DNA from: Pseudomonas sp. HS6
GTDB lineage: Bacteria; Pseudomonadota; Gammaproteobacteria; Pseudomonadales; Pseudomonadaceae
NCBI RefSeq assembly: GCF_023375815.1
Contig: NZ_CP067412.1
Coordinates: forward strand, 3,100,001-3,164,000
DNA: 64,000 bases
Direction of reading: 5' to 3'
This document shows positions 1 to 10,600 of the stretch, one piece after another. Both the position numbers and the translations under genes were made by a program. The notes under the pieces were generated by a model, which did not search any database, had not been told where the DNA came from, and was given only the letters and a program-made list of their open reading frames with translations. Position 1 is the first letter of the stretch. The number at the start of each line of letters is the position of its first letter.

Positions 1-1
1 G

Positions 2-3000
2 ACACGTTTTTTCAAGGAGGGTGGATCGATCGCCGTACTGGCGCAGAAAGGCGTCGACGGTTTGATGCACGACTATGGCCTGAACCGGCAACAGGCGGGC
101 GAGTTCCAGCAGCGGCTCAATGTGCTGTCGACCGTGGTATTGCGGCAGTTCATTGAGCACCAGTTGACCGGCAGAGATGTCAGGGCTGTTGCGCGTACGG
201 GGCTCAATAACGGTCCGAATTACACCTTGTTGTTCGAGCCGAACTTCGACACTTTGTGCCCGCCGGGTGCGATCGAAGCCATTCATTCGCCTGCGGCGTA
301 TCTGACAACCCTGTTGCATTGGGCATTGCATCGGCTGGGGGTGACTGATGGCAAGGGTCTTCCACTGGTTGACCGGCGTACGGATCTCGAACAACTGTTG
401 ATCGATGTCAAGGCCGTCCAGGGTGCAGTGTCGTCGGTGGAAGTGATCAGCCACATCATGGAACGCTTCATCACCGTCACGCTGGGGTCAATTCAAAACC
501 TGGACGAGGCGTTGAACCAGGAGGCCTTTCCTCGGGAGCTGCCCTTTCACTGGCCCTGGGTCACGCTCGATCATGTACTGAAGGGGCATGGCGAATCGGT
601 GGGCAGCGTGGTGCGTCTGTGCGATTTACAGTATCCGTACTTTCTTCGCTCGGCACCGTGGAGCGCCAAGTCGGATGACGCCCTCGTTCAAGCTGCAAGG
701 TTGAGTCCATCACAGCGGACAATCCTGACCGAGGCGCCGCATTTCCCAGATGGGGCGGACGAGTTCTACCTGAAATACCTTGGTCTCAAGGATATTTCGG
801 TTGGTAATCTGAGGCTCGTCGCCGTTTTCAATGAAAGAACGAAGCTGGATACGCTGGCGCTTGAGGCATTGCTTTCGATTGAAGGTTTCACTCCCTTCCT
901 GTCCGAAAATGCGCCGGGTGTCGTCACGGGTCCTTTACCTGTAACAGGCAAGGACCATGGGTCTGTCTTTGTTCATGAGGCAAAGTCCCCGCCCATCAGC
1001 ATCGTCAATACCGGCGTAGAACTGCTCAACCGCTTCGAGGATATGGAGCCCGACCGGGTTGATCGCGCCAATCGTATGGTGCGACTGACCGACTGGTTGC
1101 GGTTGGCCAGTCACGAAACCGATCGACTGATCGTTGCGGCAATGCTCGCTGAAATGCCCCCGCCGACTCCCTCTCGCTACTGGATCACAGCCAATACTTT
1201 GCGAGCTTTGGGCCTGTTCCAGGAACTGCGGGAGGTCTTTGGATGCACCGCTGAAGACTTCGCCGCCTTTATCGGGCCGCTTTCCGTTTTCGGGCGCGGT
1301 ACGGAGCGTGCCCAATACGATCGAATTTTCAACAGTAATGCCGCCAGCTCTCGTCCTTTGGTACTTGATGACCGACCCTTGCCGGTGATCCCCGAGACGG
1401 CTGCCGACCTGCTTACGATCCAGCAATTGTGCGCAGGTCTGGGCATTGATCTGGAAACCTATTTTTATCTCGCCAACCTGATTGCCGCTGCTCATGGCCT
1501 GACTCAGTTCAAATGCAGCTTGCCGATCGTCTCCAGTTTTTATCGCCTGGTCAGGCTGCCCCGGTTACTGGGGATCACTCCGATCGAAGCGGTCCTGTTG
1601 TTGAATCTGAAGGGAGGTCAGGTCTGGGTGAACACACTGGCCGGCGTGCCGCAGATCAACAACCAAAAATTAGCTGATACGCCGGACGTACTGAGTGTGA
1701 TGCATGCCTTGATGGATTGCGTGCAGTGGGCTCAGACCGTGCAGTTACCGGTGCACTGGGTGGTTCAACAAGCAACAGCCTGGCCACCGAGCCGGCCCGA
1801 TGAAAGACAGCTCATGCTGTTCGATCAATGGCGTCGGCAGGCCCCGGCGGCTCAGATGACGGAAGATATGCTGAAACTGGCCGGTATCGAGCCCTTGTCG
1901 AACAATCGGCAGTGGTTGCGGGCGTTGAGGGCGTTGGTTGACGAGCAGGGACTGATTCTTGATTTTGTTGAGTCAGCGGATCAGACCTTCGAAGCCCATG
2001 CCCGGGAAATAACGGAGCGGGCCGTGGTGGCGGAGACGGGAAGCCTCGATACAGGTCTGGTGGCGCTGATTCTGGCGGTCGTGCTGCGTTGCCGTGCCAG
2101 TCAGAACAGCATGGTACAGGAGGGGGTGGCTGCTTATAGCGGTCTGAAGCCGGATCTGGTTCTGAAGGTGCTTGGCTGGTCCGGCGCAAATGTGCATTTC
2201 GTATTGGCTCAGGTGCTCAGATTGCCGGAAGCCTCCAGGGACAGCGGCACTGTGTTGCAGCGGGAAGACCCGTCGAGCGATCCTGTTCTGCAGGTGCTGG
2301 CCGAGTTCTCCAGACGCAGCGCCGTGGTCGCGAGGCTGGAACTCAGCGGTGAATTTCTCACTCACTTCATCGCGACCGGGTATCGCGAATGGTTCGGTCT
2401 GCACTCGGTCGAAGCATTCGACCTTTCAGCGTTGTATTACCTGACAGTCTACAAACGTGCCCTGGGCATGAGCGATCAGCCGGAAACGAGGCTGGTTGAC
2501 TATCTGCGCCGCGTCAACGCGCTGCCGGCCAACCTGAACAATCACGGTCTTGAGCTGGTCCAGGAGCGTGCCGCGAAGTGGCTCGCCGAGCTGTTCAACT
2601 GGAGCGTGGATGAAGTGCGCATCTGCGCCGCCCATGTGAACCCGTCGAAAGGCTTGGTCGTGACCCTGCAACAACTCGATGTGCTGACACGCATTCGTTT
2701 GTTGGCCAAAAAGACCGGTCAGAGTGCCAGGACACTCCTCGAGCTCGGGAAGCTGCCACCGGACAGCAAATATGCCGACTATGAGCATGTCGCAGACCTT
2801 GTCAGAGCCAGTCTGACGGCCACGACCGAACCGACTTATGCTGACGACGTCATGGCCGTGGGGCTGGACGTGATCGTGCGCTGGACGACGGTGCCCGATC
2901 CCGTCAGGTTGATTGCCAACAAACCGGGCGAATCTGCCGAATTTACCGTAACGGTAGAGAACCGCGAAGGTCAGGCGCGATTGAACGTCAATGTTCATTG

Positions 3001-3526
3001 CGCCACCACGCTGGGCCGGTTTGAACCTTCAATGATCACCACCGACATCAATGGCACGGCGAAAGTGAAGTTCTTCCCGGACAGCCGGATGGGCAGCGTC
3101 ACCCCCGTTTTCTGGCTGGATCTGGGTGAGGAAACGGCCGCACCGCGGATCGAGATCGGGCCGGATATGGCCACGCTCCATTTGAAATCCCAAAACCCTT
3201 TCCCCATGCCCGACAGCACCGTGCTGATCGGAACGCCGGTGACCTACCGCGCCATTGTCCTGGACGACTACGACAACCCCATCGCAGGCGCATCGGTGAC
3301 CTGGAATCTCGATCCGCTGCCTCAGGCTGAGATCAAGACTATTACTGACCGGCAAGGAGGTACCGAGGTGACATTCACCAGTGCCGAGCCCCTTATCGTG
3401 AAGGTTAAAGCGACGGCTGAAAACTCGACGGCCGTCACCTTTCGCGATGTGAAATTTGTTGCAGCCCTTCCCGCGCGCCAGCGAGTGCCAGCGCCCCGCA
3501 AACAACGCAAACAACGCAAACAGTGA
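2..3526 (+). CDS. Tc toxin A component, N-terminal half (TcaA-like), 5' end outside window
   Basis: The frame is open from the first complete codon, so the gene begins left of the window; 1174 residues are visible and the TTG at 62 is not a credible start. The segment FEPNFDTLCPPGAIEAIHSP and the following helical region match the VRP1-type N-terminal part of Tc (toxin complex) A proteins, which form the alpha-helical shell of the TcA pentamer. The last ~220 residues change character: two Ig-like (invasin/Big-1 type) domains start near visible residues 950 and 1068, each with the TDxxGxxxVxF signature. The protein ends in a basic RKQ triple repeat. The other half of TcA follows 12 bp downstream with its own ribosome binding site, as in two-gene TcaA/TcaB systems. 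Family assignment is from recalled motifs; the split is seen directly. Confidence 0.8.
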   Translation, partial: TRFFKEGGSIAVLAQKGVDGLMHDYGLNRQQAGEFQQRLNVLSTVVLRQFIEHQLTGRDVRAVARTGLNNGPNYTLLFEPNFDTLCPPGAIEAIHSPAAYLTTLLHWALHRLGVTDGKGLPLVDRRTDLEQLLIDVKAVQGAVSSVEVISHIMERFITVTLGSIQNLDEALNQEAFPRELPFHWPWVTLDHVLKGHGESVGSVVRLCDLQYPYFLRSAPWSAKSDDALVQAARLSPSQRTILTEAPHFPDGADEFYLKYLGLKDISVGNLRLVAVFNERTKLDTLALEALLSIEGFTPFLSENAPGVVTGPLPVTGKDHGSVFVHEAKSPPISIVNTGVELLNRFEDMEPDRVDRANRMVRLTDWLRLASHETDRLIVAAMLAEMPPPTPSRYWITANTLRALGLFQELREVFGCTAEDFAAFIGPLSVFGRGTERAQYDRIFNSNAASSRPLVLDDRPLPVIPETAADLLTIQQLCAGLGIDLETYFYLANLIAAAHGLTQFKCSLPIVSSFYRLVRLPRLLGITPIEAVLLLNLKGGQVWVNTLAGVPQINNQKLADTPDVLSVMHALMDCVQWAQTVQLPVHWVVQQATAWPPSRPDERQLMLFDQWRRQAPAAQMTEDMLKLAGIEPLSNNRQWLRALRALVDEQGLILDFVESADQTFEAHAREITERAVVAETGSLDTGLVALILAVVLRCRASQNSMVQEGVAAYSGLKPDLVLKVLGWSGANVHFVLAQVLRLPEASRDSGTVLQREDPSSDPVLQVLAEFSRRSAVVARLELSGEFLTHFIATGYREWFGLHSVEAFDLSALYYLTVYKRALGMSDQPETRLVDYLRRVNALPANLNNHGLELVQERAAKWLAELFNWSVDEVRICAAHVNPSKGLVVTLQQLDVLTRIRLLAKKTGQSARTLLELGKLPPDSKYADYEHVADLVRASLTATTEPTYADDVMAVGLDVIVRWTTVPDPVRLIANKPGESAEFTVTVENREGQARLNVNVHCATTLGRFEPSMITTDINGTAKVKFFPDSRMGSVTPVFWLDLGEETAAPRIEIGPDMATLHLKSQNPFPMPDSTVLIGTPVTYRAIVLDDYDNPIAGASVTWNLDPLPQAEIKTITDRQGGTEVTFTSAEPLIVKVKATAENSTAVTFRDVKFVAALPARQRVPAPRKQRKQRKQ
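3497..3523 (+). repeat. three tandem 9-bp units coding RKQ-RKQ-RKQ
   Basis: CGCAAACAA is repeated twice and followed by CGCAAACAG, directly before the TGA of the first Tc gene. Unit length is three codons, so gain or loss of units would change only the length of the basic tail and keep the stop and the downstream ribosome binding site in place. Confidence 0.9.
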
Positions 3527-3538
3527 CAGGAGACGGTG

Positions 3539-6500
3539 ATGCTCAACAAAACTTCAGGTGAGCTGTCAGCCCTGCGCCGCAATGCGTTGATTGATTTCTG
3601 TCTTCACGCAAAGCATGACAAGGCCAATCATCCCTTTCCGATGAACACCCAATCGGCGGATGACCTCTGGGAATGGCTGCGCTCCGATCCGCTGGACAGC
3701 GACGAGATTGAAACCTCGTGGGTGGCGGAGGCCGTGAGTTGTTTGCAGGCCTACATTCATGCGGTGTTCCAGAAGCTCGAGCCGGGGTACGACGGGCGGG
3801 AGTTCGATCCTGACCTTCTGCAAGAGTGGGAGCTCGCGGGCAGTTACGGGCCATGGTCGGCAAGCATGCTGCTGTTGTGCAAACCTGAGGATTACATCAC
3901 GCCTTATGTGCGCATCCGTAAAACCGGGTTGTTCAGGGCTCTTGAGGGTCATGTGAATCAGACCTCGATCACTGACGATTCGGTGCTCAGGGGCGCTCAG
4001 CACTACCTGCGCAGCTTTGAAGAAACCTGCAATCTGAACGTCAAGACCGGTTATCTGGATGGGTCCAATCCGCTGAACACGCGTTATTACCTGGTGGGCA
4101 GGCAACGCGTTGCGCCTTTTGGCTGGTTCTGGCGTGAAGCGAAAATCGAACTCGCCGTCGACTCGCCATCGGTCAACCCGACGGCATGGCAAGAGTGGAA
4201 GTCTGCCGACATCCCCACCGATGACACGGTGCTGGATTGTCGTATGGTCTTTTGGGAGGGCCGGCCATGCATGGTCTGGGTCCAATGGCGCCCGGGCGTT
4301 TTCGATAACGCGGGTGAACTGCAAAGCCTCCATGAGCTGGAAGTCATGGTGGCGTTCATCGCGCTGGATGACAGCTGGTCGCCACCCATCCGCTTGCACC
4401 TGCTGCAGACGGACAGGGACGTTTCGAAGGGTTGCCGGTTGGTCGCGCTGATTTTGCGCGACGAGATCGATCCCTTGTATCCAAAGGGCAGGCTGGCGGT
4501 GCATGTGACCAATGCCCAGCCCAAAGTCGGTACGTCGTCAGTGCTGTCTGTCGCGATCTATGAAACCCGTGACTCGCTGTTTCGCAAGGTGAAGGATGAA
4601 ACGGCGGTCATGGATTACCTGGCCAATCACCTGTTTGTCGAGCGCCGTACGCTTCAGCAAAAAATGCGGCCACAGTTGTTTCCGGCCGTTGACAGCCAGA
4701 TCACCAAGCCCGGCACGCTGGCTGAATACCTGGGGATCAAGGCTTATATCGTGCGTAACAGCGCTACTGAGCACTCGCTCTGGGTACAGGGGTATTGTGC
4801 TCATGTCTCACGTGGCGGTGGCACAGGGATCGATTTCACACTGGCCGTCAAGTCTTCCACCGGCACCGACCCTCAGCCGTTGACTGACAAGTACCCGCCC
4901 TCCGGCGGATGGGCAACGAAATGGGTGGAAATCAAGCGGCCGGCGTTCAACAGCAGCACGATCACCGTGACGCTGACAGGCGCCGCAAACAACGGTGAGC
5001 GAACCCTCGTCCTGACGGTCCCCGCCACGCTCGGTGATCATGGACCTCTGCCGTATATCCATGACACCGATGCGCAGGGCGCCCAGTTTCTGGCCTTCAA
5101 CCAACCATCGAATGTTCTCCAGCTGAAATACGTCCGGCTCAATACATTGATCGGTCACGAACTGGTGCTGCGTTCCAGTGTATCGATCGGGGCGTTGCTG
5201 GACTGGGCGACGCAGTTTCCGAAGGAGCCGCCTTTGCCCGAAAGCCAGGTCGAGCCGAACGGTCCGTTCGATGGTGCCAACGGTCTGTTTTTCTGGGAGC
5301 TGTTTTTTCACTTGCCGCACCTGATTGCCGTCCGGCTGCGTGACGAGAACCGTTTTGAAGCGGCCCAGCGCTGGCTGCATTTCATATTCGAGCCGCAGTT
5401 GCCCGCTAAACCGGCGCAGGGTGATATCCCGGCAAGACCACAATACTGGCATTGCCGGCCTCTGGACGTGAAAAAGCCCGACATCCGCTATTGCTATGAA
5501 GTCTTCGCACCGGGGGATCCGGATGCCATCGCCTATTCATCGCCCTGGCATTACAAGGTCGTGATTTTCCTCGAGTACGTGAACAACCTCATAGCCTGGG
5601 GTGACTGGCTCTATCGCCAGATGACGCGAGACAGCCTGACGGCCGCCAAGCTGCAGTATGTCCGGGCTCGATCGCTGATGGGAGCCAGGCCGGATACCCG
5701 TAGCGTCAATCGCTGGGTTGCAAAGGAGCTTGCTGAACTTGTGGGAGAGATGCAGACCCGGCCGGCCCTCGCGGATTTTGAAAAGACGCTGCAGCTGCGA
5801 GCGGAGGATTTACCGGTCAGGGCTGCGCGTACTCAGCACCTGGGTGTCTACGGAACGCGTTCTTTCAAGATACCGGTCAGTCCGCGCTTGCTGACGTTCT
5901 TTGATCTGCCTCATCAGCGTATCGACAACATTCGTCATGGTCGGACAATCGACGGCAAGCTTGCATCCGTCCCTCTTTTTACCGCCATGGATCCAAGAGA
6001 GTTGCTGAGCCGCCTGGCAGCAGGTAGCGCGGGACCGGTGCGACCGATGGGTGGGCAGTTACGAGTGGCCGCCTATCGCTGGAAGGTACTGTTCGATGCA
6101 GCGTTGCACATGGTGCAGCACTTGCAGGAGCTGGGAAACGAAGTGCAGCGACTGCTTGAGCACCAGGACCGGGTTCAGCAGGAGGGGTTGCAGCAACGTC
6201 ATTTGATCGAACTGGGTGAATTCGCTCGTCGGGCACAAGAAGAGTCCATCGCACGCGAGGTCGAGAGTCTTACGGCGCTGCAGCACAGCAGAACCATGGC
6301 CGAAGAGCGTGAGCTGCATTACGCCGATCTGTACGACAAACACATTTCCCCCGATGAGTTCAAAGTCATGGAGCATGTGGAGGCTGCTTCGGGCCTCGTT
6401 TCTCTGGCCACCGGCTTTCAAATGGGGGCGGCGGTCATCCATGCATTCCCCAACATTTTCGGATTGGCCAATGGCGGTCATGAGCCAGGTCACTTGGTAA

Positions 6501-7645
6501 GCGCCGTGGGGTTTGGTTTCCAGATCGCTGCAGAAGTGCAGCGCGCTAACGCCGAAAAGACACTTACCTCCGAAAACTACCGTCGTCGCCGGCATGAATG
6601 GCGATTGCTGCGAAATCAGGCCATTACAGAAAAGAATGCGATCAGTGCCCAGATCGCTGCCCAGGAACGGGCCATCAATGCCGCAAGGATCAATCTGGAA
6701 CAGACCCTTGCCGCGAATAGCCAGGCGCTCAAACTGTTCGAATTCCTGCAGACCCGGGCGACCAACCTGGAGCTTTACCAGTGGCTGATGGGGCAACTGC
6801 AGACCTTGCACTTCCAGGCGTATGACGCCGCTGTTGCACTGTGCCTGAGCGCTCAGACAGCCTTGCGAGCGGAAACCTGTGAGTTCGAGGCCTATCAACT
6901 GGACACGGATGTCTGGCGCGACCAGCGGCGCGGCTTGACGGCTGGAGCGAGATTGCAGGCCGGTCTGTTGCGAATGCGGTCGGAATATTTGCAACGCAAT
7001 GAGCGACGCCAGGAAATCGTCAAGACCGTTTCGCTACAACGGCTGTTCAACGATCCGGCGACCCGGCCAAAGGGCTTTGACAACTGGACTGATGCGCTGG
7101 AGCACTTGCTCAAAACGGGCGCACTGGATTTCGAGCTGATTCAGCTGCTGTTCGATCGCGACTACCACGACCATTACTGCCGCCAGATTTCTCGCGTAGA
7201 AGTCAGTTTGCCGGTGCTCACCGGGCCCTTCGAAAATGTGGTGGCGAACCTGATACAGGTCGGCAGCTATATCGCCACAAAACCGTCGAACGAGTCTTTG
7301 GAATATCTGCACTCCGGTGAAGGCGTTGCGCCTGTCGATGTGCTGATCAACCTGAGCAGTGGGCAGCAGGTTTCCCTGTCCACCGGGCTGGATGATACCG
7401 GTGTGGTTTCACTCAGACCTGACGAAGGCATGACGCTGCCGTTCGAAAACACCGGTGCCGTCTCACGCTGGCGGATCGTATTTCCCTGGTATGTGAAGCA
7501 ACAGCCGATGCTGTTATCGCTGACCGATATCGTGATCAAGGTGTTCTACACCGCCAGGGTCGGAGATCTGGCTTTTTCCAGAAAAGTACAGGAACTGGTG
7601 AACGAGGCCGAGCGCAAGATCGAGGCCAAGGGGACGCAATCATGA
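3539..7645 (+). CDS. Tc toxin A component, C-terminal half (TcaB-like pore and TcB-binding part)
   Basis: 1368 residues. ATG 3539 is chosen over GTG 3536 because AGGAG (3528-3532) is then well spaced. In order: a start resembling the ABC-toxin N region (LLQEWELAGSYGPWSA near residue 100), a neuraminidase-like beta region, the conserved GANGLFFWELFFHLPHL block near residue 580, a long helical region from about 850, a hydrophobic hairpin near 950-980 (PNIFGLANGG) that in TcA forms the membrane-inserting channel tip, more helix (YRRRRHEW), and the C-terminal TcB-binding domain (LPVLTGPFENV, then LPFENTGAVSRWRI). Together with the preceding gene this makes a full-length TcA equivalent. The next gene overlaps its stop (ATGA at 7642-7645), so the genes are translationally coupled. 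TcA pentamers bind host cells and inject a TcB-TcC cocoon; no TcB/TcC gene is in the window. Confidence 0.88.
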   Translation: MLNKTSGELSALRRNALIDFCLHAKHDKANHPFPMNTQSADDLWEWLRSDPLDSDEIETSWVAEAVSCLQAYIHAVFQKLEPGYDGREFDPDLLQEWELAGSYGPWSASMLLLCKPEDYITPYVRIRKTGLFRALEGHVNQTSITDDSVLRGAQHYLRSFEETCNLNVKTGYLDGSNPLNTRYYLVGRQRVAPFGWFWREAKIELAVDSPSVNPTAWQEWKSADIPTDDTVLDCRMVFWEGRPCMVWVQWRPGVFDNAGELQSLHELEVMVAFIALDDSWSPPIRLHLLQTDRDVSKGCRLVALILRDEIDPLYPKGRLAVHVTNAQPKVGTSSVLSVAIYETRDSLFRKVKDETAVMDYLANHLFVERRTLQQKMRPQLFPAVDSQITKPGTLAEYLGIKAYIVRNSATEHSLWVQGYCAHVSRGGGTGIDFTLAVKSSTGTDPQPLTDKYPPSGGWATKWVEIKRPAFNSSTITVTLTGAANNGERTLVLTVPATLGDHGPLPYIHDTDAQGAQFLAFNQPSNVLQLKYVRLNTLIGHELVLRSSVSIGALLDWATQFPKEPPLPESQVEPNGPFDGANGLFFWELFFHLPHLIAVRLRDENRFEAAQRWLHFIFEPQLPAKPAQGDIPARPQYWHCRPLDVKKPDIRYCYEVFAPGDPDAIAYSSPWHYKVVIFLEYVNNLIAWGDWLYRQMTRDSLTAAKLQYVRARSLMGARPDTRSVNRWVAKELAELVGEMQTRPALADFEKTLQLRAEDLPVRAARTQHLGVYGTRSFKIPVSPRLLTFFDLPHQRIDNIRHGRTIDGKLASVPLFTAMDPRELLSRLAAGSAGPVRPMGGQLRVAAYRWKVLFDAALHMVQHLQELGNEVQRLLEHQDRVQQEGLQQRHLIELGEFARRAQEESIAREVESLTALQHSRTMAEERELHYADLYDKHISPDEFKVMEHVEAASGLVSLATGFQMGAAVIHAFPNIFGLANGGHEPGHLVSAVGFGFQIAAEVQRANAEKTLTSENYRRRRHEWRLLRNQAITEKNAISAQIAAQERAINAARINLEQTLAANSQALKLFEFLQTRATNLELYQWLMGQLQTLHFQAYDAAVALCLSAQTALRAETCEFEAYQLDTDVWRDQRRGLTAGARLQAGLLRMRSEYLQRNERRQEIVKTVSLQRLFNDPATRPKGFDNWTDALEHLLKTGALDFELIQLLFDRDYHDHYCRQISRVEVSLPVLTGPFENVVANLIQVGSYIATKPSNESLEYLHSGEGVAPVDVLINLSSGQQVSLSTGLDDTGVVSLRPDEGMTLPFENTGAVSRWRIVFPWYVKQQPMLLSLTDIVIKVFYTARVGDLAFSRKVQELVNEAERKIEAKGTQS

Positions 7646-10600
7646 GCGAAAGAGACATCGACACGGATTACAACTTCGTGATGAATGGCGACATGACTGA
7701 GGGCTATGACCACTGGGACGATGTGACCAATCCTGGAGGCGTCGCCATCCGTGATGACAGGTGGGAAGACACCATCGTATCGATCATGACGCTGACCCAC
7801 CGCGCGGCGGTTCGGCAAAGGATGATCGTGCCGATCGGACAGCAGGCGCAGGCCCGTTATAGCCTGCGTTTTCTCTACGAGAACACCTACTCGTCATCGG
7901 CCGGGCTGGTGGTGGTCAATAAAAGGGGCAGTGCAGAAAAGTTTGAAATCGTATTGCCGGCGAAGACAGGGTCGCAGGATGCCGATCCTTTGGCGGTTGA
8001 TCTGACCGAGATGCGCAAGGATTTGCCGGACAGCCTGGGTTTGCAAGCGGGTGATGAGCTGGAGATCAATATGAGCAGCCCGGTAAGGGCCGTGGGCGAA
8101 CCCGGCTCTGTGGAAATTCGCCTGACCGGAATAGAGATAAAACTGAATCTTCCGGCGCTGGGGTTGTTGGCCGTTCTCAATGATGGCAAACGTTTCGACG
8201 CGGGCAGCGTCCTGCCGATCTGCCTGGGCGCTACCGGGGATCAGCGTCACAGGGTCTCTTTTGCGGTTGATCCGCTGAGTGTCTGGAAAAATCTCAAGGC
8301 CTGCCTGTGGTTTGAGGACAACCCGCAGGAGGCCATTTACGCTGAGCCCGAGTTGGGAACATCTCAGCTCATCAGTCTGGACTGGCTGCTGGATTGTCCA
8401 GAGCTGTCAGGCAAAGAACCTTATGAACTGAAGGCGAAGATTTACAGCCAATACTCGGCGCCACCTTATTCGTTGTTGGTTTCCTGGGGGCATCATCGCT
8501 TGGAGCTGCTCGCGCTCAAACAGGCCGAGACGTACCCGGTCATCGAGTACGACCAATCGGTGGAGCTGCAGGTTCAGGTCAGATCCTTCTATACCCACGC
8601 ACCGGTTGCGAGTGAGGTGGTCTGGCGGGTAGAGGGTAAGGCAGGGAAGGTTCTGCACCGGGCCCCCACCGATGCTCAAGGTCGTGCGACGTATCGGTAC
8701 ACGCCAACCGAGGAGGGGGTGAGCAAGATTACCGCCTCGGTTGTCAGCCTTTTGTCCGACGATGGCGAAGCGACGCATACCTTCGAGGTTCGGGCGTTTG
8801 CTATAGATCCGTTCAAAACCTTGCAGGCTCGGTTCGATGGCGGGGCACCGGCCGTCTGGGGGGAGAAAATCCGCTATCCGGAACGCGGTGAGCGTTTTCT
8901 CGTCAATCTGGACATACCTGCGGGGCATCCTCTGAGCGCCGCCGAGTTTTTCCTGATCTGGGCACATGGTGATTCTCAAGCGGACGTGGGGGCAACCGCT
9001 CAACCGGACTTCGGGACTCCAGCGCCTGTTGTCGGCGGTACAGTCCTCTGGACAACGAACTTCGAGGACAAGCGCGACGGCCTGTTTGACTGGGCCCTCG
9101 GTTGTACCGGGTTGCAGCATTTATCGCCACGCAATGCCCTGTCGCTGGCGTACAACAGAGTCGAGATCGGCGAAACCTGGGGACCGAGCACGTCGCCGGT
9201 GCTGGACGAACGCGGAATCGTCACCTGCATGGTGAATGTGCAAAAGGGCGACAGACAACCTGTCAGTAACGTAGACGTCGAGTTTGAAACACCTACCGGA
9301 ACGGTCAGATCCCTCACGGGATTTGATGGCTGGGCAAGTGTGGATCACCAGCCAATCGATGCCAATGACTACACAATTATTGCGCGAGTACAGCGCCACG
9401 AAGACGCGCCAGTGGAAGAGCATTCATTCGCCGTCAAAGTTTTGCCCACCAGCGCATGGAAAGGGCAGGTCAACTTCTCTCTGGACGGAAAACCGGTCGA
9501 TCGACTGATTCAGGGTGTGGTCTGTCGGCGTGGCACAGCGCACAAACTGCGGATTGATCCTGTTGCGGGCAGCAGCTTAATCGACAAGTCGATTGCACTG
9601 GACTGGAATGGGGATACGCCCCCTTTGCCGGGGTTTCAGCTGGACCCGCAAGTCGGTGTTCCGCGGGTCATGACTGGTTCCGGCCTTGAGTGGGACATCA
9701 CCTCGGGCACCGATCTCAGCGGGTTCTCGACATTGGCGTTCAGCAGTTCCCATTTGCCGGAAAAGCGCGAGTTTCCCTTGCGGCTGCTGGCTGCCGATCT
9801 CGCCAGTGAGGTCCGGGTGATGCTTGATCATGTTTCGGCTGAGCCGGGTAAAGACACGTTGTATCCCTGCCTGTGGGCGTCTCACCAGTCGATGCATATG
9901 CCATATGGGATCAGCGCACTGCATGGGCTGCCTGTGAAAATGGCCATCACACCCTTAGCACCGGGAATGGTGGTCAACCCGCCACTGAATGAGGATGTCG
10001 TCATGACGGCGGGTGGTGCGCGCAGGCAACTGGACTTCACCAACAGCACAGCCGATGTCGAGATGACTCAGACCGCTACCATCATGATCGATGGAGAGTC
10101 GATGACGGCGCAGATTCAATTGAAGCTGGGTCACAACAAAATCAAATCGGTTTCCGCTCTCGGGCCGGCGATTGATCCGGTATTGAGCAAGGGACAGCGT
10201 GCGAGAGTGCAAGCGCAGTTCTACTCGGCATTTGCCGATCGGCCGGTCGAGTCTTCGCTGATTGGATGGCGGGAGGGAAGTGAAGGCCCAGTCAACGCAA
10301 CGACAGATTCAGATGGCTGGTCAGTGTATGACGCGCAGTCGCAGAGCGCGGGTATCAGTGCAGTAAGCGCGACTGCGCTCAATCCCTACGATCAAACCAC
10401 GGCCGAGCAGCATTTTGAACTCAACACCTTGTCGGTCGATCCGTGGACAAGTCTGCGGTTGGTCACCGGTTCATCCGATCTTTGGGGGCAACGTCCTCTG
10501 TTCCCGAGGCGTGGTGAGCCGTTCAGCTTTGATCTACAGGCCGATTACGACAATCCCTTGTGCAATCAACGGCTGGCCGTCGGCCTGAGTCATCCTGGCC

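Noticed and set aside
3500-3545. Frameshift explaining the two TcA halves
   Set aside because: A proper stop, ribosome site and ATG are present and the break is at a domain boundary.
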